Notes under the pieces: model-generated
The model's input: the letters and a program-made list of their open reading frames with translations, nothing else
The model's database searches: none
What the model was told of the DNA's origin: nothing
In this document: one piece after another, positions 11,830 to 25,700 of the stretch
Layout of the letters: every line of letters starts with the position of its first letter
How positions within the stretch are numbered: position 1 is the first letter of the stretch
From: Ptiloglossa arizonensis
Lineage: Eukaryota; Arthropoda; Insecta; Hymenoptera; Colletidae
NCBI RefSeq assembly: GCF_051014685.1
Contig: NC_135051.1
Location: forward strand, 10,435,557 to 10,499,556
DNA: 64,000 nucleotides
Direction of reading: 5' to 3'
Translations under genes and position numbers: made by a program

Positions 11830-14505
11830 ATTTCTCTTGAAAATATTTTAATACGAAACATTGAATTTTGAAATTGACTGAATATCATTTCTGTATCCAT
11901 ATACAGATTATTACAATTATATGTAACTGTAATAAAGTGTATATACTGCAGTTATATATAACACATGCAGAGATGTGAACTTAAATACAAACAAAGAAAA
12001 ACCATGATAAAATTATTATCACTTTACGGAACTTCAAATACGAGACCTGGACATCAGTCTAAAACATTTATCCTATAACTATTTCAAGTATTGAAAATTC
12101 TTTTAATTTTAGACTAGTTAAGTAAAACTTAATAATAAAAATGTTAATTTTGGCTACATAAAGGATTCTGCAGTAAAAATGTATAAAAATTCTTTCTTCC
12201 ATTTGTTACAGTTTACAATTTGGAAGAATTTTAAGATTCGTTTGTACAAATCGACTCCTATATATTATGCTCAACTCCATCTAAAAAGCATTCATCTCAT
12301 TCCTAATTTTAACCTTATAAAACGTTTTTCTATAGTACCTTCCCAATATACAATCATTTGGGATAAAATAACACTATAGCGATTTCATGCTAACAAGGGG
12401 TCCTTACGTTAGTGGAAATTGCTTTTAGCAATGTTAGTTTCCACGTTAGTGGAATTGCAAACAATTATAGTATGGACAATACAATACGATTATCCAAAAT
12501 GAGCAGGTATATGGATGCCCTTGCTAGGTATCCAAAAACCATTAGCATCAATAGTGACAATACAAATGATTAATACAGAATTTACCTTGTAATAACTAAC
12601 ACGAATGAATAATACAAAAAAATATATGTGATATATATTCTGCTATTTTACTATTGTACTTATTTCTACATTTTATGTTAAAAATTTAAGATTTTTTGTC
12701 TTAATATTAATGTCATATAGCATTGACATTAGGTACAAAAATAAATCAAACATATTTGAGCATTGCAAAGTTGTACTAAAAAAATAAAAAATAGTAACAA
12801 GAAAGCTGGGATTCGACTCTTACTACTGACAACTTTTGTAGTTATTCGCTCTGCTGACTTACTCAAGACTTGTTCTATTAAGAAGATTTAATTAATTCAT
12901 TCCTCATGTACCTATCAAACTTTAAATCAAAATATAACGAAAATAAAGGCCTATTTTCAAGAAACTAGTAGGGTTTTTGATAATAGGTATGCACTATAAC
13001 TTGCATCTACTACCGTTTCAAAAGTATATTATGGATTTTAATAAATACTGTATATTGGTATAAAGTAATAACTATATCATTTCACGTACATTGAATTACG
13101 TAGTAAGGAGTAGTATGCGTCATTTACGCTGTTCTACAGAAGTATAATACATTACGATGACTGGATGCTATAAAACCATTTCATCTTCTTCTCATGATTA
13201 TCAAAAGTCTTGGTCAATATATTTATCAAAAGTCTTTAACGTCTTACCTTTGCCACTGATATACTATTCAAACACTATTCGTATTTCGGTTACTAACTTT
13301 GAAAACTACTTGATAATTATTGCTTGTTAATGAAGATAAACTAGATATTGTTACGTGTGTCGCATAGACTAGTCACAGAATTATAGATACGAAGTTTGTC
13401 CAACGAAACGAGGCAGCAAAAAAACAAAAAGTCATGTGATCGACGCTACGACAGCAATTAAGCGCCGAATTTTAATCCTCGGAGTACTATCTGATCTGGA
13501 TTTGTTAATGTTACTGTTAATGATAATACTCAATGACTTTCAAATATGTACACCATGGTCACAGAGAAACTTTTTTTCTTCTTTTTTTTTTTCATAGACA
13601 TTACAGAGAAAAAAGAACTTTCCCTGGGGAAATCATGTTAAAAGTGCTGGGGAAAATTTCAGATTGTGATCAGCTCTCAAAATGTATGGTTCCATGTTTT
13701 AATTTCTTTGCCTGATAATCATTCTTTGTTATTATACCATATATGTAGTTAAGTATTTACTTACATGTAGAGGAAAAAGTTGTTCCAAATCTTAGAATTC
13801 GTAAATACAATATGTTGATATTTTTTTTCTTTACAATACTCTCCTACGTTGTTTTACGTTTTCAGACACACGGTACGATGATCGATCAGCCGTGCTTGCA
13901 AATGAAATTTTAGGTATCTTGAGAACTAGAAAGAAAGCCTAAATTTTCTTTTTTTTACTCGCCAGAGACTATTTGAAGTACCGAGCTGACGAATACGCAG
14001 ATCTTGCATTAGATGTGTGTGCACTGATGTGCACTGTTGCATGTATGTGTGTGTACTGATGAAAAATACCTACATTATTCGATAGTACATTATTTAAATT
14101 TATAGAAAGTTAGAAGAACCGGTGTGTTCTTTGATTACATAAATATAAGAAAATTTTTCCCTTTAAACGGACCCGTCTGTTTATTCCTATTTGTCCCACC
14201 GTACCAAAAATGTTAGGTTATGCCAATCGAATTAGACGAATACATAAAACTGATGTTTATTTACGACTACGATTAGATTTTTGTAATAAAAATGTTTTCG
14301 ACTTTACTTTGAAACAGGGGTACAATGTACTGACATAAAGAAATACAGTTCTCAGAACTTAAATGATGTAATATAAACTTTTGAAGATAAGAAACTATCG
14401 ATTGTAGAGTCTAGAGAGATAAAAGAGAATAATTGTCACAGACAAACTAAATACATAACCTATATATTTTTGTAACACGTGGATAGCACTGTCAAATCAA
14501 AGCAA
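11830..14505. other. Intergenic region before DDX51, no gene seen
   Basis: A+T-rich sequence between the orphan frame and the helicase start. It should contain the DDX51 promoter close to 14506. No recognisable coding domain, RNA gene or transposon was found. Confidence 0.5.
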
Positions 14506-17500
14506 ATGAATTTATTCGTAATAAATAGGTAAGTGTAAGTGTAAGTATAAATATAATAGTACAATTTTATATTACTATCTTCATTATACATTTATGCATT
14601 CAAATTGTTGTTTTTATGATTATAAATTTGATTTGAATTGGCATTTTGTTTATATAAATTGTTTTATTTTTTATTTTTGTGCAAACCGTAATTAATATGA
14701 ATTATTTGATAATAGGTATGAGGGTGAAAAAGAAGAGGAAAAGAGAAACGAAAGGAAACATCTATCTGAATTATTAAAAAGAATAGAAGAGCGTAAACGA
14801 GAAAAGGTAAATGATCTTAAAGCCATAAATGAACCTGAACAAAAGAAAAAGAAACAAAGAAAAGAAAAAGTTGAAGAAAAATCAACACAAGATATTTCTA
14901 CTACTAAAGATACCATACAAAATAATGTTGAACTACAATGTGCAACAAAAGGCAGAGCAGCTCAGCAGAAATGGCACAAAAAGAGAGAAAGGATAAAGAA
15001 TATTAAAATTGATGAGAACTATATGCAACATGGAACTACTAAAACTGAGAATGAAATTTTACAAAATGAAACTATGGATAATGAAGAAGATGAAATATCT
15101 AATAAAATAATAGGTTCAAAAAATATACAAGAACAACCTAAAAATTTTATAATTTTGGGTGCTAAAATTAAAAGGAAATCTCAGAATGTTAAGAGAGTAC
15201 TACCAGAATGGTTGGCAAATCCAACAATTATATCAAGTGATTTAAATTGTGGTCCAAGATTAGAAGAAATTGATTCAATGTTAGATGTTAAAATGGTTGA
15301 AGTTTTAAAAAGTAATGGTATCAATAAATTATTTCCTGTTCAAGCTAGTATGATGTCTTGGCTATTAAAGTGTAATAATGATAGGCAGCAGGGATGGTGG
15401 TTACGTGATACATGCGTATCAGCTCCCACTGGTAGTGGTACGAATGCATTTATTTCATAAAATTGAAGTTTTCTTGTTACCAATTTTTTTAGTAAAACAC
15501 TTCAAGTTAATAGTAATGAAATTATGATAGAAAACATTTACTACTATTATTATATTAGTATTTATGAAATAAATTGTAATATTAATATTAAAAATCAACA
15601 AATTTAGAGTACCAAGTATCATTTCTGATTATTTTTTATTTCCTATGTTAGGTAAGACTTTGGCGTATGTTATACCAATTGTGCAAATATTACAATCTCG
15701 GTTGGTGCCAAAAATACGTTGTTTAATTGTTGTGCCAGCACAAGAATTGGCTGCACAAGTTTATAAGGTGATGATTACTTACACATCTCATACAAACCTT
15801 AAAGTTGGTTTAATTTCTGGTGCATCTTCAATTCAAGAAGAACAAGATAATATGTTTAAAAAGTGTATGTATTTACATAATTTAGCATTAATATACTGTT
15901 TGCATTTTATATAAATCGTGAAATCTATTGTTTCTGTTTATAAGATGTAGGAAGAGAGCGTGTATCTGTAATAGATATTATTGTTGCTACACCTAGACGT
16001 CTAGTTGATCATATATTAAAAACACCAGGATTTTCCTTAGATGATTTGAGATTTCTTGTTATTGACGAAGCAGACAGAGCTACTGATTGGTTAGAATATC
16101 TTCCTGAGCATCATTATTATGTTCCACGATTAACACTCTTCAACATACACAACAGGTTATTTTTAAATCCCTATTATATTATCTCATAGCTAATATTATT
16201 TTTATATGTCACTTTAGTACATTAAAAAATAGAACATATGTTTATTAATCTATTTTCACAACTGTTTGAAATGATCATAGTAATTAGAATATCTTCAGTT
16301 GGTTCAAATTCTATTCAGTTACCTGTATGTAGTTTATCAGATGTTCATAATAAGGATTGTTTCTTTATTATTATTACCTTATTATTAAGAAATGATAACA
16401 TCTTCGGTATATAGTATATAATTTTGTATCTAATGAAAATGAATTACTCTATGTGCACAATTGGTCATTTGTGTTAAAAATAAGTAAAAGAACAAAATTA
16501 AAATTATTTTTTTTTAACTGTATTCTATCTTTCTAGAAGTTTTTTGTTTCTTTCAAGTAATTTGTTATTTAAAATTTTATATCCTTTATAACATTTTATA
16601 AAAATACAAGAAAATCTGAAATTGCTAAGATTTTTAAAATAGGAATGATGTGGTAGCAATTTTCGCCGTGAGTTGTTTTTATTGTCTGCGGCTAAGCATT
16701 ATCACAATGAAAAATAATTCTTTTGCGATCTGTTAAAATTGAACATATCTATAAATAGTTTCCATTTTTAAATTCATACATTATACAATGCCATAAATGA
16801 GTTTCATTAATATTCATTTTAATAATCTTTTATGCAGCTAAAATGTAGCATGAAAATAATGTAAACATAGTATTAAAACTAAATTAAGATAGTCTAGATA
16901 AGTTATATACTGGAAAGTTCATAAATGGTTTCAATATAAATAGAGTATGTTGGTTTATATAAGTAGAATAAAGAACTACATTATTTACGGAGTGATTTAA
17001 TATATCTCAATATTAATATTAGTATGTACATTTTGAATCAATTTTATAATTAAATTTTTAATTTCCAAATAGTAAAGTTCCAGCGCAAAAACTGTTATTC
17101 AGTGCAACCTTATCTCAAGATCCAGAAAAATTGAGCCATCTTGGACTTTTTAAACCAATACTGTTTACATCTGTCTTAGTGTCGAGTAAAGATGAGAATG
17201 TAAACTTAGATAAGAAAGTGCAGGATTTTATAGGTCGTTATACAAGTCCTAAAGAACTAACAGAACTTGCAGTAGAATGCATAGCAGAGTATAAACCAGT
17301 TGGTGTGTACCAAATATTGATTAGGAATAATATGCTCCCTAAAACATTAATATTCACAAATTCTGGAGAGACTGCTCATAGATTGACTCTTTTGCTTCAA
17401 TCGTTTTTATCTGAAAAGAATATAATAGTTGGAGAGCTTTCAGCACAACTTATGTCAAAACAACGTGAAAATATAATTGGAAAATTTGCTGCTGGAGAAA

Positions 17501-17952
17501 TTCAAGTGTATGTTTTATATATTGTTATATTATACAGTTACTTTCAATGTAATTTATAAATTTTGTACTTTTATTGTATTTTTAGACTTGTGAGTTCAGA
17601 TGCATTAGCAAGAGGTGTGGATATTCCAAATGTGCAATTAGTTATATCATATGATCTTCCTAAGCATATTAAAGGATATATTCACAGAGCAGGAAGAACA
17701 GGACGTGCGGGTAAACCTGGAACAGCAGTATCTATTCTTACATCTAAACAAGTGGGAATATTTAAACACATGTTAAGTAATGCTCATAAAGCAGTGCCAG
17801 ATATAGAAAAATTAAAGTTAGATTCTATTGCAAATACAATCAGTTACTTGAATCATGTAGAAAAATTAAAGGAACATCTTAAAAGAGAGAAACAAAATAA
17901 TTTACAGCGTATGAAAGTTGTTAAACGAATACAATCAGTAATTGTAGAATGA
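14506..17952 (+). CDS. DEAD-box ATP-dependent RNA helicase, DDX51 family (Dbp6/Dbp73D), complete
   Basis: Nucleolar RNA helicase expected to act in maturation of the large ribosomal subunit (family knowledge). Six exons: 14506-14528, 14716-15437, 15652-15864, 15945-16155, 17073-17507, 17586-17952; all introns are GT-AG and in phase, 656 residues. The 23-nt first exon gives MNLFVIN and joins to RYEGEKEEE, a start typical of this family. A charged, lysine/glutamate-rich N-terminal region (about residues 10-120) precedes the core. Core motifs: FPVQ (Q-like), APTGSGKT (244-251), PAQELA (Ia), ATPRRL (334-339, motif Ib), DEAD (360-363), SAT (400-402), ARGVDIP (543-549), [10 protein letters not shown] (568-577). 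[10 protein letters not shown] before the core is the DDX51 signature. Motif Ib has Arg337 where Gly is usual. Intron 4 (16156-17072) is the longest and looks empty. Confidence 0.96.
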
Positions 17953-17981
17953 AGAAAAAGTATTGTCCATATAGGTGGATT

Positions 17982-17987
17982 AATAAA
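17982..17987 (+). terminator. Polyadenylation signal AATAAA of DDX51
   Basis: Canonical hexamer 30 nt after the DDX51 stop codon, on the same strand, implying a very short 3' UTR. Confidence 0.7.
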
Positions 17988-20900
17988 GTACCTTAATTAG
18001 TATCCTACATACTCAAATTACTCATCAGTAGATACAATAATGTTATTGATGAATAATCAATTAAATAGGAGGTATAAAAACTCAATAAATACAGTTTATC
18101 AGGTAACATCGATAATAACAGTTTATTGTCTGAAGTTAATAGTATTGAACATCATGCTCGTTCTCTATCGCAATTCATTCAATAGGTAGTTTCGATATCT
18201 TCAAATTGTATACCAATTGTTATTCTATTGGTTTATTTTGTCAAAGGCAAGTTATTTATAATTTGTATATATAAAAGATAAACAATCATGTATAGAATAA
18301 TGAGAGAGATATTATTACATTACTATTATTGCTATGTGTAACTTTACTTTAAATTATTGGTTAACCTTTACACGCAGTAAAGTTTAAACGAGAATTAAAT
18401 AAACAAGATAAAACTCAGATCAACAAAATGATAGAATGAAAATTGTTTCTGCAAGCAAATTCAATTATGAAATTAAGTTCATACCTGTTATTATACGGGT
18501 GTAAACATAGTATACAATAGTAGTCTTAAAAGCATAGAATTATAGACTGTATTTATATTTAGGGCATGTTCAAAGCTGTCGGGGTTTATTTTCATAACAC
18601 TGAACATCATTTATCATGGTATACGTTTTCAAGTTATTGTAAGAAAATTTGTTTATTGATCATGCTACTATGTTTTAATAGAACTTAATTAAAATGTTTC
18701 AATACATTTGAATTTAAGTTAAAATGTAAACTATTAAATTTAGAGGCAATTATCTTAATTTGATTCGTTGACATGCATTAATACACGATATAAAAATACG
18801 AGCATATGTTTAAATAAGTGTACGAGCAAAACGAATTCTTATTTTTTAAAAGATTTAGATTATTGATAAAAAAAAGTGGCAAATGTTTGTTTACATAACA
18901 TATTCAATTTAACACATTTAAGTATATTTTGTACATTTCATATGTATTAAATAAATATAATTTCTATAATTTCTGAATCTGTAGAATGTGTTCGAAGATC
19001 TGTCTTTTAACAGATATTTCATATGAATTGGTACAGGTTTTTAGTTAAGTTATGCAATTACTAAAGATTATTAAAAATTCCACAAATTCCAAAAAATTTT
19101 TTTCTTCTTTAACTATAATTTATCATTAAAAGAAGTACAGATAATATTTACATTAATTTTATATAATTTTATAAATATTGCGATAGCAGAAAACATAGGT
19201 GGAACCCCGAAAGCTCAACAGCTCATCAACAGAAATACGATAATGCTCAAATTTCATTGTGAGAAATCTAACGAACGAGCAAGTTTCACATTCACTTATT
19301 CGTAATTTCATATCTTATGCATAGAGAAGTGCCTGACAAGTGATTAAATGTTGTGACTTCTCAGCTTTAATATGTTACATTCTGAGACTACTTTACACCA
19401 TATTGTATAAAATGTAGTCCCGTTTAACATTACAATTACATTATACACGTATATTATATTCGTGCACTAATCAATTTGTCATTATCTTAATGTTCCTTCA
19501 ACAATGTCAACATTCACTTCTGTGTTATTTACACATCATATAATTATTACTGGATAGTTTCATTATAGGTATATGTACATACATAAAACATGGTCCTATA
19601 TGATTCATATGTATTGTTGTTGTGTATATGTATTTTATCCTTAGCGCCAATAAATTCACTCTGCTTATTTGGTAATCTCATAATAAGTGAATATTCAGTG
19701 GGCTTATTTATCACTGATTGTTAAACATAATTGTATTATGTATTCATTTGAGTAAATAAGCAAAACAATCTACTTTCTTCTTAAAAATCTACCAGGTCTT
19801 GTTTCTCATGTTCATTAACCCATTAATATTTATTAATTGTTGCTGTGTGATGTAATACATGCAATGATGATCTATACATTAAAATTTGATTGACACGCTA
19901 TTTTGTAAATTTTGTATCGATTTCTTTTAATTACCATTCCATGTATCGCACAGAAAAAAAATATTACGCGAATATTTCAGAAAGTATTACAGTAAAAGTT
20001 AGTATTGAATTGGAGCTATTAACACAATAATATACTATAGATTAATTATATTTATATACTTCAGGTTTATTTTACTTCGTATTTTTTAACTTTGTCTGAA
20101 AAAATGATTTTATAGATTAATGGGTTAATGCCTATAAGTTACAAAATCAAAATTTTAGTAATAATGTACATATAGAGAAATAAATGCATTAAATACACAT
20201 TATGATATGTTTAGTACAAAATATGATCAAATACTGCATACTTATAAGTTAACAGCTTATAATGTTTTCGAGTTTAAGTACATTACTAAATCAATTTATA
20301 CATAATGTCACGTACTTATATACGCGCTCAAGTCGCTGTGATCTTCATTTACTTTTAAAGAAAAATTATGGAATAATTTTACGCGCCGAATCGTAACGTT
20401 ATATGGAAGAGTATTGTATATTACTTTCTAAATATAATGTTTCATTCTCAATATATCTATACTGTTTTCTAAAAGGTTTTTAAGGTAGATTTTCAATTAA
20501 ACAAGACTTATAACTATACCATACTTATTGTCGTGCTTTTCGTTCTGTATGCTGATTACAATATTGTAAATTTTTTATTTAATAAGCGATTAAAATAAAT
20601 TTAGTCAATTTACAATTGGTGTGGGTATATTTAATACGTTTTATAGAATTATCTTTTTTATAAGCAAATAAATAGCAATCTCTTCGGTTTGTTATATTTC
20701 AGCAAAGTAAGAATAAGCATAAAAGCTGTAACATTATGCAATCTTAAAGAACTCTTATTGCATACAAATTTTTATATATTAAGTTAAAAAGGTATTCAAA
20801 ATTATAATTAAGAGAGAATTATAGTAGATGTCAATATATACAATTGTATACGTAAGCATGTTGGAAAGGATTATTCTCCTGAAAGTAAAATACATTTTAA

Positions 20901-22439
20901 AAGATTTAAACGCAATTACAAAAAGTTCTCAGTGGAAAACATATACAAAGTTCCGTAACGAGTAGCACAACATGATGGAAGATGATTATATCATGCATGG
21001 AAAATTAAATCGAAAACATACAATAAAGTTTTCTTTTACTGAACTTGGTTACTGAGAAAATTAATTTTGAAGCTGTGATGGTTATAAACTCATTTGAGTC
21101 ATATTAGGTGATTCATGCCGTGAATGCCTGCGCGCATTCGAATATAGATGATAAATTCAACCACTGCACACATGTTCTAAGTGTTTAGAACACAGACTTA
21201 ATGAATTTCGATATAGATGATCATTGTATTTGAACACAATGTATAGAAATAATAATTTACATCAGAGAATACTACTTTTTTTTATTAGTTTTACTCACTT
21301 TATGTACTAACACGACTAACACATATAGAATCTATCTGAAGTTGAGACATGAATCAAAAATAGAGCTTTGTGCAAAATTGATTCTGTTTTCGATCTAATT
21401 TTATACGTAAAATCAGCTGATCTCGAACTGTACCCCTCATTACCGGATATCTTGTATATGTAGATAATACTGTGTAGTATTGTACACTATGCAACTATGT
21501 ATTTATTAAAATGTATTCATTGGGTTGAATCATAAATAACTTCTGCTGTAGATAGAGATAGTTTATTTTTTTACATGGAAAAATCCATGTAAAATTCAAA
21601 TAACTTTGTTTGTAATCTGTAAAGAGTAATTAGAAGCTGAATATCATATATAAAGTATCGTTTTGAATTAAGAAAATGGAAAACTTGAAAATGCATATTT
21701 GAAACATTACGCTTTAGGAATTTAAACAAGGGAATTTATAATGCGATCACACGGCTAAAAAAATGTGCGATGTGTACTGTAGTGACATGTTAACAAATCG
21801 GAAAGTGTGAAATTGGTTCTTAAAATTTCGTTTTGAAGATGCAGTAGAGTTTACGGTCCCTATTTCGTTCGGTTTTATCGTCTGTCTTTATTCGCACCAG
21901 TTCTAGGAACTGGTGTGTACTACCTCAACATTACTTATCCTAAAATAACTAAATGTATCCGAGTCAAGTATCATCTTATCTACATTCAAGATTTCTCACT
22001 CTAACTTTTTATCTATCCATTCTCGGCAAGCAAGAATTCTTGAAACAACTAGGTAAACACGTTCTCATGATAACTTTCTAGGTATAGTCCGGATCCGCGG
22101 GCCGTAGATTCAACACTGCTGTATAAGCTGTACAAGCTGTATAAGCTTTAAAGATGAACTAACGATTACCACGAATCTCCTGTCACGACAAAGAAACGAA
22201 TTACTATCCTTTGAACAGAATTATCATTGAAACTGAAAAATGGGTAACATATTATAATGTGGTCTATAAATGATAATGGGTTCATAAAGATCAGCAGTCG
22301 TTTCAAAATCTTTTCCACATAGCAGAAAATTAATGTGCGTATGGTGGAATCGCCTGAATGTATTGTACACTCAGAATTTGTAAATCGCAGCTAAACACTT
22401 TCTGCACACATGTAGGTATATTCAGCAATTGCAACGTAT
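17988..22439. other. Gene-poor A+T-rich region between convergent genes
   Basis: No coding exon, RNA gene or transposon could be supported. It lies downstream of DDX51 (plus) and downstream of the Ig gene (minus), so it may include distal 3' UTR of the latter or be intergenic. Confidence 0.5.
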
Positions 22440-22758
22440 AGAAGAGAAACTTGTAAAAAGACATCCTGTGTTTTTCAATTGCAAGGGAGTTTTTCTATAG
22501 CATGATGTGACAAAACTCATGCAATGACAAATTTTCGAACTTGAGTGCTCAGTTTTATCACCCCCACCATATTCGTCGGACATCGCACCCACCGACTACC
22601 ATTTGTTTCAAGTTCTACAAAATGCATTAAAAAGTAAACAATTTGCAAATGATGAACAAGCGAAGCAGCTTGTTGAAAACTTTTATATATCAAAATCCAC
22701 TAATTTTTACGTACAGAAAATTGATAAATTGCTAGAGATGGAATATTTTCGGAAATAG
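22440..22758 (+). pseudogene. Mariner transposase remnant, C-terminal part
   Basis: Plus-strand translation gives the carboxy end of a mariner transposase: a PPPYSSDIAPTDYHLFQ motif (catalytic third Asp region, family D,D34D) followed by VLQNALKSKQFANDEQAKQL, an acidic/aromatic tail and a stop at 22756-22758. The preceding part (EEKLVKRHPVFF, VFL*HDV) corresponds to the region around the second catalytic Asp, with stops and loss of NARPH. The 5' half is missing. It differs from the mariner copies at 31.8 and 50.9 kb, so it is another lineage. Confidence 0.8.
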
Positions 22759-25700
22759 GAAACGGAAGTTATTTGTGACTTAACCCAATACCTTACTGTG
22801 CACATTGATACACCGTTCTTATTTACAGAGTGTCCAATTATAAACAATCTATGGGAATATCGAAATTATTCGCGATATCGGAAATGTTTTAGAGGTCATC
22901 GTTGTTTTAAATTTAATTGTGCACGTTTCTGCATAGTATTATGATTTCATGATAGCTAAAAACAATTCCCTGCATCAGTCGAGGCGATTCATGCTCGATG
23001 TTTTTAGTACCGAATACTGTAAGAGCTTCAATAATTGTAATCTTAATTGTTTATAAAAAAGAAACTTTCTTCGATATAAAACTCTTTACATTTATATCTA
23101 TGCATTGAATATATTTTCCGTAACTAGAGTACTCGATTTTCAGGAGAATGGTATAAACCACACTGTGTATAATTATTATTTAAATTTGAAAAATAGTTGC
23201 ATAATGAATGTAAATTTATTTATAATGGTTTTGTAGAAGCTTAAGTTTGCAGCTACTTTAATAACGTCTCGTAAATAACAGATGAATCGTAAATAAATTA
23301 CGCGTAAAAAATATCTACAAAAATTTTTAACAACGATACTTTAATGTCAATTTCGCTGAATGTCACTGTACACGGTATGATAATAATTATGTCGACGATT
23401 ATAATTATAATTATTAATCGAACGGTGTACGGTATTATAATATATTAAAGTGTTCAAAACTGACATTTATCAAACTCTTTTCTTTTGTACTTCTTGGATA
23501 ATTTTAGTAATTTTATTACACAGAATGTGCAAGAAAATTTGTATTAAGTTTCAGAGACACTTGTACACAGTATTCAATTTACCTAAGCAAACGAAATATA
23601 TCCTAACAAATATAATCGTGTAAAAGAATCAATTTATTTTTTAATTATATGGTGTTTTCGTTTGTGATTTATTTGACTTAATTTTTTTATCACGATTTTT
23701 CACGCACTCTCAATAGTCCAATGAAAAAATGTTTCAGACGAAAGTTAATCAGTTTCTGGCCGGCTACAAATTTAAATATAAAAAATGACAAACTAAATTT
23801 TTTTTATTACAAAACATCAAGGTCATCTTCATTCTTTTAAATAGTATTGCATATTTTTTACTTTATATTATTATTATTCGTGTTAAGACGAATTCAACGA
23901 CCTTCCTGATATATACCATGACCTAGACTTCAGAAATTTAAGGTTCATAGTCTTCGAGCTTTATGTTTGTGTACATATTGAAATAGGGAGACGATTAAAA
24001 TCTATTCCCATTATTATGGCAGAGACTGTGGCTAAGGTTTAAAATGTGCAGACTTCGAGTCAACGGAAGGCAATACTATAAGCTTTAAAGTATACATTCT
24101 TTTTTCGAGCAACCTGTATATAATAATTACGAATTATTACTGTTAACGATTTATTATTGAAATAATGTCTTGCATTTCGAGATGCAGAATTTTAGATTCA
24201 TAGTTGTTAAAATTCTTCCGACTGTATCGATTGGTATTATCTGTTCCTTTTTAATAAATATTTATTAATATTTTTCTTATAAATGCACGATTTTACCGAT
24301 GAACCGATTTACGTGTGTTGCGAACTAAAATTGTCAGTCTATATGTTTTTAAGCTACTTTTGCATCTCTTCGTGCAAAATTCGACATACTAATCACGTTG
24401 TGAAGGCATTAACGTTACACCATTTAGAAGGAAACTTAACAAGTATCTAGATAATGTTTCGAATGTATGGTATGCGTTTTGTGTCGCGTTTCATTGTTAT
24501 GATTCATATCTTGCACCAACTGAGGATAAGAACTCACGTATTTCAGTAAGAAATGAAAATATGGACAATGAGTAGCAAGGATTGTTTTTTAAAATTGTTT
24601 TTATGCAGCGATGATAAATTATCTCTCCAACTACCATTGATGCACAGAAAGCATAGCAGCAGAGGTCTGTTCTTAATATCTCGTGTATGCGTACCTCTCA
24701 TAACGTACACACATCTATAAGAAAAACTGCGTCCTCTACACTATTGTTTACCGCGAATTAATTTGTGTGAGAATGTCGTGAATCGGATTCATACGAGGAT
24801 AGTTCTAAAATACTGGAGTGTATTTCAATTTCAAGTTGTCTGTACGAGAATCGGCATAGACTAGATTTCAAACGTATTTGAGATGCGTTTGCAAATAATT
24901 TCGTTGTATCTCACTTCGTCGTGTTTTGTTACTTGTTCAATTTAGCTAATATGTGGTGACAATGTGTCTGCGTAGCTATCGCATTACAAGTGATGTGAGT
25001 GGACGATTCCCCTAAACTGTGCCGTTTTAGCTTGTAGAGATTGGCAAACTTTTCATGTGTGGCTACGGTACGTGAAAGGTTAAATGTGTTTCGACATCTA
25101 TGCGTTTGGAAATGACCTTCTGCGTTTTTCATGCATCGGTGGTAGTGGACGGTATCGTTTGAACCGAGTGTACAGTGTTGTTTGAAAATCTCAACCCTAC
25201 CGCAACAGTTAGCGAGCTAGCTACTTAAATGTTTTAGAAATTGAGCATTGTCGTATATTTTTCCGATTTATTACGGTAGAGGGACTATATCTCGTTGCAA
25301 TTAATTATTGATAAATCTGAACAAGCTTATATCTATATTGCAAAATATAAAAATATATAAAATAATAGATATTAATAAAAGGCTCTACGAAGATATATTT
25401 TCTATTCAAGTATTTGATATTTCTATAAATTATTCTGTCGACGATTCGAATAATTCAATTCGATAACTATCTGTGAAAATTATTTGAATTTCATCAATTT
25501 TGTTACGTTGCCTCCGTATTTTGCCAAATTATAACTATATTAACAATTATTCTTTAAGAACAATGCAAATGAAATATATTACAATTACTGGAATATTCAA
25601 GTGTTACAAATTATTCACTACTTGAATATATCGGTAGGCGACCAAACTAAGTTGAAGATGTCCATATTTAAAATCACCTTAAAAATTGAAATAGATACGA

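Noticed and set aside
21920..21935. let-7 seed-match word CTACCTC in a possible long 3' UTR
   Set aside because: It lies on the plus strand, whereas the only candidate 3' UTR here is on the minus strand; a 7-mer is expected by chance.
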